Origin: an uncultured Planctomycetota bacterium
GTDB lineage: Bacteria > Planctomycetota > UBA1135 > UBA2386
Direction of reading: 5' to 3'
Length of the DNA: 5,072 nt
Assembly (NCBI GenBank): GCA_903925435.1
Contig: CAIYFF010000501.1
Location: forward strand, 1-5,072
Shown: one piece after another, positions 1 to 5,072 of the stretch
Layout of the letters: each line of letters starts with the position of its first letter
Position numbering within the stretch: position 1 is the stretch's first letter
Program-made: the position numbers and the translations under genes
The notes under the pieces: generated by a model
Told to the model about the DNA's origin: nothing
Database searches by the model: none
Seen by the model: only the letters and a program-made list of their open reading frames with translations

Positions 1-2662
1 CGAGGCCCTTCTGCAGCAGGTCTTGGCCTCGTTGCTCCAGCAGCTGTCGCGGCGCGGCCTGCAGCGCTTGTTGCAGCAGTTTGCTCAGGTCCGGCGTGGC
101 GAGCTTGGGCGCGTCGATCGTGCCCGCGATGGATGCAGTCAATGGCGCATCGCCGAGGAAGCCAGCGATCGCCTTGCCATCCTTGTGCTGCTGCAGCAGC
201 GACGTGAGGTCCATGCCGAGCTCCATGCCGCCGTCGAGGCGCACCTTGCCGGACAAACCGTAGTCCTGGCCTTTGCTGATCCACTTCATCGCGCGGTGCG
301 TGATCGCGCCTTGCTGCAGCGCGAACGTGCTTGAGAGGCGATCGATCGCGAGTTCTTGCGGCTGGCCCAACAGCGACAACAGCGGTTGCAGCGCGGGCGC
401 TGGCACGACGCGGCCATTCGTCAGCGTGATGGCTCCCTTGCCGCTCCAACGATCGAGCCACTGCAGCGCATTCTCGTCGCCACGTCGAAGCGCAAAGCCA
501 TCCAGCGAGACGTCGAGGTCGCAGACGCTGCGGAAGTCTGCGGCCTTGCCCGATGCGCCGGCGAGCAGCGGCACGAGATACCGCAGCAACTCCGCGGCTT
601 CGCCCGCAACGGCGCCGCCCTTCCACGCGAGCGACAACTCGAACGGCATCGCTTCCTTGGTCGCGTCGGCGCGCAGCGCGATCTGCAATGGTCCTGCGTT
701 GACGCGTGTCGATTCCGCGGATTGCGCGGTCAGCATGCCGTTCTCGAGCTTCGCCGTGACGCGAGCATCGAGCACGTCGAAGCCCTTGTAGGAGCGCGAC
801 AGTCCGGTGATCTCTGCGTCGGCGCGGAGCTTGGACACATCGCGCAGCACGGCAAGCGCAGAGTCGAGGTCGCCTTCGAAGAGTTCCTTGGGCAACGCGA
901 GGATGCCGCTCGCCTTTCCCGTGGTTCCTTGCAGTTGCGCAAGTGGACCGCCGAGCGCGCCGATCGCCGCGAGGTCGCCGGTGAACTCCAATGCGCCGCC
1001 TTCGCGAATGCCACGTTGTTCGCGCGCTGCTGCATCGAGGCTCATCACGCGCAAGAAGCCGAGGTCGAGCGACGTCTTGCCGAGGTCGATGCGATTCTTG
1101 CCATCGAGGTCCGGCGCGAGCAATCGAATCGAAGGTGAGAACACGAAGCGCTCTGCACGCAGCGAAGCCCCATTGAGCAGCGCGCCTTCGAAGCGCGGCG
1201 CGGCGATCGCGACGTCGCCGTTCACGTCGACGCGACGCGCGCTGCCGAAGTCGGCCTCGAAGTCGAGTCGGCCTGAGATCGTTCCGTCGGCGCGCGACAG
1301 ATCCTCGATGGAGATCGAATCGCCGGCAAAGCGACGCCACTCCGCGAGTTGTATGCCAGCAAGCTGCAGCACGCCGCGCGTGAACTTCGTCTTTGTGTCC
1401 GACTCCGCAGTGCACAGCAGCGAGGACTTGCTCTTGCCTTCGCCTGCCACGCCTTCGAGTTCGAGCAGGGTGCGCAGCTTTGGCGAGCCTTGCGACTTGG
1501 AGGCAGCAATCTTGATCGCGGCGAATTGATCGATCGGCTCGCCATTGCGTGCGATCACCACTTCGCGCGCATCGAGACCGAGATCGAAGCTCGACGCGGC
1601 GATCGCCATGTCGAACGACGGTTGCGCGGCATCGGCGACTGCGCGCGTCGTGCGGCCGCTCGGCCGCAGCGTGCACTGACGCGCGCTCACGTCGAAGCCC
1701 GAGAACAACTCGCCGGCGAGGGCGAGGTCGTCGATCGTGAGTTCGCCAGAAGAACGAATCGCGGGATCATCCGCAGTGTCCGCGGCATCGACGCGCGCTT
1801 CGATCGCGCCATCGATCATGCCTTGGAAGCGCGTGATGGCTCCCTTTGGCAGCAGCGCATCGAGCAGCGGTCGCCGCTGCGCGAGGTCGACGCGATCGGC
1901 GCGCAATGTCATGTTGCCGAGCCTTGTTGCGGCATCGGCTTCCGCAGTGAACTGCAGCGAAGAAGGCCGCGCGCCCTGTTCGCGAGCAGGCGCGCTCGCA
2001 GCGAGGCGCATGCGGACCATCGTGTTGCCTGGATCCTTGTCGATCTCCGCGGTGATGCCCTGCAGCGACTCGATCAGCGCGTCTTGCTTGCGCAGTTCCA
2101 ACGAGCTGTCCGCGATCAAGAAGTGCAGCCGCAGGCGGCCGAACTCCGGCGGCAACTCGCGTCCGTTGTCGTTGCGTCGCGGCAACGATGGCTTCCGGGT
2201 TCCTGGCGTCGGATCGACGTCGATGTCTGCGTCGATGCCACTCTGCGCGAAGAGCGCATCGAAGTTGGTCTTGCCGTTCTCGTCTTGGTCAACGCAGAGA
2301 CGCAGGCCATGCGCTTCGAACGACATCGAATACTCGCCGGCGAAGAGGCGCCCGAAGTCGATGTCGAAGCGTGCGCTTTCGAGTTGCAACGCAGGCCGCG
2401 CAGCGTCGAAGCCAGGCGCGTTGCCGATCTCGACTCCTTCGATGGCGGCGCCAGAGAGCCAACCAAAACTGACGACGTCGATACGGCACGGCGTGCCGAG
2501 TTGTCGCGTGAGCTCCGCGCCCGCGTTCTTCTCGACCAACTTCGCGGCGACGTAGGGCGCGAGCGCCACGAGGATCGCGAGCAACACGAAGATCGTGAAG
2601 GCCAGTCGCAGCGGGCGCTTCCAGAAGGGCCGCTTGGCCGGAACCGGTGCCTCGACGTTCAT
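1..2662 (-). CDS. AsmA-like envelope protein, C-terminal end cut by window edge
   Basis: Read by hand on the minus strand, this frame is open for 887 codons from ATG 2662 to the left edge with no stop. An AAGG ribosome binding site lies at 2672-2669, six bases before the ATG. The N-terminus is basic (KRPFWKRP, residues 10-17) and is followed by one hydrophobic segment at about 18-40, so the protein should be anchored in the inner membrane with its body in the periplasm. Residues 45-135 show AsmA-type features: VVSFGWLSGAAIEG, then a NAPGF motif, then a DENGKTNFDAL stretch. The long middle consists of alternating beta-strand-like segments, as in AsmA/TamB/DUF748-type proteins. The last 40 visible residues (TIDAP, then leucine/glutamine-rich LLQQ and LLEQ) resemble the usual AsmA C-terminal end, so probably few residues are missing. 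AsmA-family proteins act in outer-membrane assembly or lipid transport; the exact role here is inference. The family assignment is fairly secure, the subfamily is not. Confidence 0.8.
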   Translation of the reverse strand, partial: MNVEAPVPAKRPFWKRPLRLAFTIFVLLAILVALAPYVAAKLVEKNAGAELTRQLGTPCRIDVVSFGWLSGAAIEGVEIGNAPGFDAARPALQLESARFDIDFGRLFAGEYSMSFEAHGLRLCVDQDENGKTNFDALFAQSGIDADIDVDPTPGTRKPSLPRRNDNGRELPPEFGRLRLHFLIADSSLELRKQDALIESLQGITAEIDKDPGNTMVRMRLAASAPAREQGARPSSLQFTAEADAATRLGNMTLRADRVDLAQRRPLLDALLPKGAITRFQGMIDGAIEARVDAADTADDPAIRSSGELTIDDLALAGELFSGFDVSARQCTLRPSGRTTRAVADAAQPSFDMAIAASSFDLGLDAREVVIARNGEPIDQFAAIKIAASKSQGSPKLRTLLELEGVAGEGKSKSSLLCTAESDTKTKFTRGVLQLAGIQLAEWRRFAGDSISIEDLSRADGTISGRLDFEADFGSARRVDVNGDVAIAAPRFEGALLNGASLRAERFVFSPSIRLLAPDLDGKNRIDLGKTSLDLGFLRVMSLDAAAREQRGIREGGALEFTGDLAAIGALGGPLAQLQGTTGKASGILALPKELFEGDLDSALAVLRDVSKLRADAEITGLSRSYKGFDVLDARVTAKLENGMLTAQSAESTRVNAGPLQIALRADATKEAMPFELSLAWKGGAVAGEAAELLRYLVPLLAGASGKAADFRSVCDLDVSLDGFALRRGDENALQWLDRWSGKGAITLTNGRVVPAPALQPLLSLLGQPQELAIDRLSSTFALQQGAITHRAMKWISKGQDYGLSGKVRLDGGMELGMDLTSLLQQHKDGKAIAGFLGDAPLTASIAGTIDAPKLATPDLSKLLQQALQAAPRQLLEQRGQDLLQKGL

Positions 2663-2698
2663 GTGCTACCTTGCCTTTGGTCCCGAACTGAGACGTAT
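2663..2698. promoter_or_regulatory. Short divergent intergenic gap between the AsmA-like and Fic-like genes
   Basis: Only 36 bases separate the two start codons. On the minus strand AAGG (2672-2669) is a good ribosome binding site for the AsmA-like gene. On the plus side only a weak TGAGA (2689-2693) precedes ATG 2699. Both promoters must overlap each other or lie partly inside the opposite gene. I see no convincing -35/-10 pair or operator palindrome. Confidence 0.35.
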
Positions 2699-3478
2699 AT
2701 GAGTGAAGCAGCAATGCCCGGGTCGCTGATCGACCGCCTCGACATCGCGCTGGTGCAGCGCATCGCAGGATTCGACGGAGACATCGAGCAAGAGATGCTG
2801 CAGAGCGCACATCTATACCATGACCGGCTGTTCCGGCCTTCTTCGGTCGATCCGCTGTTCATGGCGGCGCTGCTGCGGCTGCGTGGTTTCACTGTCCAAG
2901 ACAGCGATGCCATCGAAGTGTTGGAAGGGTCGAGCCGCCGCTTGATGCCAGCGAGCCAGGAGAGCCAGCTGCTGTTCGGCCTCGTCGATGTGCTCGAGAT
3001 GATGCGCGATCGCGCGAGCCAGGGCCGAGCGCCCGACGGGTGGTTCTTGGTCGAGCTGTTCAAGACGATGACACGGGGGCTTCCACGCTTCCGCAACAAC
3101 GCGCTTCGCATCGACCAGCCGTGGGATGGGATGCTCTACGTGCAGCATCCGCGGCCTGCAGAACTCACCGCGGCGCTCGATCGCTTCGACTACGGCAACC
3201 GCTACTTCGACGCGCCGTCGTCGTTCGATCGGCTGCATCCGTTGCGCCAAGGGTTCCGCATCCTGTGGCGATTTGCGCGCATCGCGCCGTTCCCGGATCT
3301 CAACGTGCCCATGGCATGGCTTGCGATGTGCAGTTGGCTGCTCGCGCGCGGCTATCCGATGCTGATGCCCGATAGCGCTGACCGCGAAGCGATGCCGCGC
3401 TTCGTCGCGAGTCCGGCGCCGACGCGAATGGCGCCGTGGGAAGCTCGCATGCTCGACTGCATCCGCGAAGGGCGCTGA
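2699..3478 (+). CDS. Fic-fold protein with degenerate catalytic motif (probable pseudo-enzyme)
   Basis: The protein has 259 residues. Its order of elements matches class II Fic proteins. SDAIE at 69-73 matches the inhibitory motif (S/T)xxxE(G/N), except that V74 replaces G/N. A helical stretch at 88-104 follows. Residues 130-170 look like the substrate flap (R-rich strand, YVQHPRP, helix). LHPLRQGF at 179-186 corresponds to the helix before the active loop. The loop itself is IAPFPDLNVP (195-204), where active Fic proteins have I-HPFxDGNGR. P197, F198, D200 and N202 are kept. The catalytic His is A196, the anion-hole glycines are L201 and V203, and the phosphate-binding Arg is P204; the second Arg is W207. 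After the loop, LLARGYP (214-220) resembles the usual downstream helix. Canonical AMPylation is therefore unlikely. A typical Fic protein is somewhat longer at the C-terminus. ATG 2714 (residue 6) is an alternative start with GAAG five bases upstream. No stop or frameshift interrupts the frame, which suggests it is maintained. Family call is from motif reading only. Confidence 0.65.
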   Translation: MSEAAMPGSLIDRLDIALVQRIAGFDGDIEQEMLQSAHLYHDRLFRPSSVDPLFMAALLRLRGFTVQDSDAIEVLEGSSRRLMPASQESQLLFGLVDVLEMMRDRASQGRAPDGWFLVELFKTMTRGLPRFRNNALRIDQPWDGMLYVQHPRPAELTAALDRFDYGNRYFDAPSSFDRLHPLRQGFRILWRFARIAPFPDLNVPMAWLAMCSWLLARGYPMLMPDSADREAMPRFVASPAPTRMAPWEARMLDCIREGR

Positions 3479-3498
3479 GCACGCCTTGCTGCGGTGGC

Positions 3499-4332
3499 TT
3501 ACTCGGCGCGCAGCTCGGTGATCTGCGCGAGTGAGAAGGCGCGGCCACCGTCGAGTCGAAGCCCATCGAACCGGATCGACTCCAGCACTCCCGTCGCGAT
3601 GTCGCCGGCGCGCACCACGACACGCTTGCCGACGAGGCCCATGCCATCGGCATAACGCTCCTCGAACTCTGCGGTGCGGCCCTGTTGCAGCGCGGTCACG
3701 GTGCGGTCGATCGCGCGCGCCAATCCCTCGAGCACTGCGTTGCGGTCGTGCAGCGCGCCCGTTGCCATGAGCATCGAGATCGCCAGGTCCGGCACTTCGA
3801 CCGGTGGCAGATGGCCATTGACGTTGATGCCGACTCCGATGCGGTAGCGCATGGGGCGCTGTGCGTCCGCGTCGATCAGCACGCCCGCGAGTTTCTTGCC
3901 GTCGAGCAGCAAGTCGTTGGGCCACTTGATGCGCAGGCGCGAGGCTGCCGTGCCGAGCATGGGTAGAACCGCGTCTTTGACGCAGAGCGGCAGGATGACG
4001 GGCAGGGCGATCGGAAGTGGCAGGTCCACGTGGATCGAGAACGTCGCTGCGATGTCGAGCCCTGGCTGGTCGTGCCACGGCCGCTGCTGCCTGCCGCGCC
4101 CCGACTCTTGGTGGTCTGACCAGAAGATCATCCACTCCTTGCTGTCGTCAGCGGCCGCGAGGTCCTGCGTCGACTTGCACGTCGGCACGTGGACGAGCCG
4201 CAAGAAGCGCGTCGTCGAGCGAAGTCGCGACGCGAGGCCTGAGTCGGCCGCAGAGAGCGGCGGGTAGTGAAGCGGCGGCACGATGGGGGGGCAGGATACG
4301 CGCGCAGGTTGGTTTGCGCAGCAGCCCCCCAT
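3499..4332 (-). CDS. birA: Biotin--[acetyl-CoA-carboxylase] ligase, catalytic form without HTH domain
   Basis: This cytoplasmic enzyme activates biotin with ATP to biotinyl-AMP and transfers it to the lysine of biotin carboxyl carrier domains, for example in acetyl-CoA carboxylase. Counting from ATG 4332 (277 residues), it has the ST pair at 54-55, the biotinyl-AMP loop GRGRQQRPW at 78-86, KWPND at 136-140, KKLAGVLID with the ligase-type lysine at 147, and GVGINVNG at 166-173. A small C-terminal SH3-like domain (about 234-277) contains GKRVVVR. The N-terminal winged helix of the E. coli repressor-ligase is absent, so this is a monofunctional class I enzyme that cannot repress biotin genes in the E. 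coli manner. The start is uncertain: ATG 4332 lies inside an inverted repeat with no ribosome binding site, and GTG 4281 (260 residues) would still keep the whole catalytic domain. The gene converges on the Fic-like gene, with 20 bases between the stops and no clear terminator. Confidence 0.93.
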   Translation of the reverse strand: MGGCCANQPARVSCPPIVPPLHYPPLSAADSGLASRLRSTTRFLRLVHVPTCKSTQDLAAADDSKEWMIFWSDHQESGRGRQQRPWHDQPGLDIAATFSIHVDLPLPIALPVILPLCVKDAVLPMLGTAASRLRIKWPNDLLLDGKKLAGVLIDADAQRPMRYRIGVGINVNGHLPPVEVPDLAISMLMATGALHDRNAVLEGLARAIDRTVTALQQGRTAEFEERYADGMGLVGKRVVVRAGDIATGVLESIRFDGLRLDGGRAFSLAQITELRAE

Positions 4333-4334
4333 CG
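4281..4334. repeat. 10-bp perfect inverted repeat across the candidate birA starts
   Basis: CGATGGGGGG at 4281-4290 and CCCCCCATCG at 4325-4334 are perfect reverse complements separated by 34 bases. A smaller GCGC/GCGC pair (4302-4305 and 4316-4319) could stack inside. In the minus-strand transcript the arms contain ATG 4332 and abut GTG 4281, so pairing could hide or present a birA start. No T-tract follows, so a terminator is unlikely. Function is inference. Confidence 0.5.
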
Positions 4335-4336
4335 TC

Positions 4337-4359
4337 GGACGACGGTTGTGCCGTCGTCC
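4337..4359. repeat. Perfect 9-bp GC-rich hairpin upstream of birA
   Basis: GGACGACGG (4337-4345), a five-base loop (4346-4350) and CCGTCGTCC (4351-4359) form a perfect stem. On the birA strand it ends four bases before ATG 4332, which argues against efficient initiation there unless the leader is regulated. No run of T follows on either strand, so it does not look like an intrinsic terminator. It could be a leader RNA structure or an operator-like palindrome. Confidence 0.55.
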
Positions 4360-4427
4360 ACTCGATCAGCGCGTGGTGCGCGCGTTGGCCACCACGGTCA
4401 GTGAGACCTCCGTATTCCGTTGCAAGG

Positions 4428-4571
4428 CTAGCCTCGCTTCTTCGCGCCGGCGAAGGGCTGCTCGAGTGTGAGTCGATTGGCTGGCAGATCGATCAGCAGA
4501 TTGCGCGGGATGATGACCGACTGACCGCCGATGAACGAACTGCAACGCAAACGGACATCGTTACAAGTCAC
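4428..4571 (-). CDS. Possible small hypothetical protein or gene remnant
   Basis: Most of the roughly 400 bases between birA and the LOTUS-type gene has no recognised gene. This minus-strand frame ends at TAG 4430-4428. It reads as protein-like toward its end: SVIIPRNLLIDLPANRLTLE, then QPFAGAKKRG and stop. From GTG 4571 it would encode 47 residues, with cysteines at 3 and 11 (CNDVRLRC). The frame stays open further upstream, past the terminator hairpin and into the neighbouring gene, and contains more cysteines (KCVAV, HAPCLK), but I find no ATG in it. There is no clear ribosome binding site before GTG 4571. G/C bias in third positions is moderate (roughly 60-70 percent by hand count). I do not recognise a family. 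It may be a genuine small gene, the 3' end of a decayed gene, or chance. Confidence 0.3.
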   Translation of the reverse strand: MTCNDVRLRCSSFIGGQSVIIPRNLLIDLPANRLTLEQPFAGAKKRG

Positions 4572-4704
4572 CTTGAGGCAAGGCGCATGCGTGTCGATTT
4601 CCCGTTGGACGGCGACGCACTTGCCAACGGCAAATGGCGCAGCAGCGCGCGGAGTTGAGCTTTTGCAGGCGCCTTGGTGCGCTCGTCCCGCAGGCGTAAC
4701 GGGT

Positions 4705-4729
4705 ACAAAGCCCTTGCAAGCGCAAGGGC
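4705..4729 (-). terminator. Intrinsic terminator-like hairpin after the LOTUS-domain gene
   Basis: On the minus strand, GCCCTTGC (4729-4722), a four-base loop and GCAAGGGC (4717-4710) make a perfect 8-bp stem followed by TTTGT (4709-4705). It begins nine bases after the stop codon of the gene at 4739. The placement and stem are right for a Rho-independent terminator; the T-tract is short. It would separate that gene transcriptionally from birA. Confidence 0.6.
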
Positions 4730-4738
4730 GCGCTCGGA

Positions 4739-5072
4739 TCAGCGCCGCGACTTCGGTGCGACCACTTCGCGCAAGAAGATGTCGACGCGTCCCGTCTGGC
4801 TCGTCTGGCGCTCGACGTCGAACATCCCCGTCGCCTCGACCAGTTGGCTCAACTTCGTGAAGCCGTAGCTGCGCGAATCGAAGTCCGGTTGCTGCGACAT
4901 GATCTTCGCGCCGACGGCGCCGAGGTTGGCCCAGCCGTCCTCGTCTTCGCTCGCCTCGACGGCCCAGCGCAGCAAGTCCACGAGCTTGCGATCGTGCTTG
5001 AGTTCGGTCGCCGACTTCTTCGTCTGCTGCTCCGGCTCCGGCGCCGCACCGCGCAGGATGTCGGTGAACAAG
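4739..5072 (-). CDS. OST-HTH/LOTUS domain protein, C-terminal part (probable NYN-LOTUS protein)
   Basis: The frame is open to the right edge of the window, so the N-terminus is missing; a TTG at 5071 is probably just an internal leucine. Of the 110 visible residues, about 27-104 match an OST-HTH/LOTUS winged-helix domain: LVDLLRWAVE, then DGWANLGAVG, then PDFDSRSYGFTKLSQLVEAT, MFDVER and a final strand VDIFLR. LOTUS domains bind RNA. In bacteria they usually sit C-terminal to a NYN domain, a PIN-like ribonuclease fold. The first visible residues, LFTDILRG, resemble the strand and helix that end a NYN domain, followed by a charged linker (PEPEQQTKK) into LOTUS; the NYN part is inference because it lies outside the window. 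The protein ends in a basic PKSRR tail. The gene stops at 4741-4739, just before a terminator-like hairpin. No catalytic residue can be checked here. Confidence 0.8.
   Translation of the reverse strand, partial: LFTDILRGAAPEPEQQTKKSATELKHDRKLVDLLRWAVEASEDEDGWANLGAVGAKIMSQQPDFDSRSYGFTKLSQLVEATGMFDVERQTSQTGRVDIFLREVVAPKSRR

Noticed and set aside
1..320. Repeated CTGCAG/CAGCAG strings near the left end as a DNA repeat
   Set aside because: They fall in frame as leucine-glutamine codons in the AsmA-like C-terminal region, so protein composition explains them.
23..1545. Several plus- and minus-strand open frames of 60-260 codons inside the AsmA-like gene
   Set aside because: They are low-complexity Arg/Ala/Ser-rich shadows of the minus-strand 887-codon frame, which alone gives a coherent membrane anchor and AsmA-type motifs.
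1349..2698. Plus-strand frame open for about 450 codons directly upstream of and in frame with the Fic-like gene
   Set aside because: It is antisense to the AsmA-like gene, is extremely arginine- and alanine-rich with no domain-like pattern, and arises from the G/C third-position bias. The Fic-like sequence proper begins at 2699 or 2714.
2671..2700. TTGCCT (2671) and GTATAT (2695) with 18-base spacing as a promoter for the Fic-like gene
   Set aside because: The -10 element would overlap ATG 2699 and leave no leader for the gene, and the match to consensus is weak.
3479..3498. Bidirectional terminator between the convergent Fic-like gene and birA
   Set aside because: The 20-base gap has no convincing hairpin and no T-tract.
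2813..4135. Minus-strand 440-codon frame across the Fic-like gene and birA
   Set aside because: It is out of frame with both, and its composition is Arg/His-rich without motifs. The two recognised genes explain the region.
4531..4860. Plus-strand 109-codon frame
   Set aside because: It crosses the terminator hairpin and runs antisense into the LOTUS-domain gene, and its arginine/serine-rich tail is typical of a shadow frame.

Overview
The window is high-GC bacterial DNA. Every genuine-looking gene has strongly G/C-biased third codon positions, so long false frames appear on the opposite strands. No rRNA, tRNA, CRISPR array, transposase or phage gene is visible. The large AsmA-like protein and the NYN/LOTUS-type protein suggest a Gram-negative, outer-membrane-bearing organism. 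Planctomycetota is my best guess, inferred from protein style only.

Layout: (1) 1-2662, minus strand: most of a large AsmA-like envelope protein, starting at 2662 and running off the left edge. (2) 2663-2698: a 36-base gap between divergent genes. (3) 2699-3478, plus strand: a 259-residue protein with the organisation of a class II Fic protein (AMP transferase fold) whose catalytic motif is almost entirely replaced. (4) 3499-4332, minus strand, converging on the Fic-like gene with 20 bases between them: birA, a biotin-protein ligase without the DNA-binding domain. (5) About 4333-4738: roughly 400 bases between birA and the next gene. From right to left these hold a terminator-like hairpin, a possible small cysteine-rich reading frame, a perfect 9-bp hairpin, and a 10-bp inverted repeat that overlaps the candidate birA starts. 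(6) 4739-5072, minus strand: the C-terminal end of a protein with an OST-HTH/LOTUS RNA-binding domain, probably the tail of a NYN-nuclease/LOTUS protein.

The genes do not form an obvious pathway. birA is housekeeping (biotinylation of acyl-CoA carboxylases), AsmA-like proteins serve envelope or lipid homeostasis, and NYN-LOTUS proteins belong to RNA metabolism. The two items most worth following are the inactivated-looking Fic protein divergent from the AsmA gene and the structured leader in front of birA. Recognition hexamer CGATCG is also strikingly frequent across the window.
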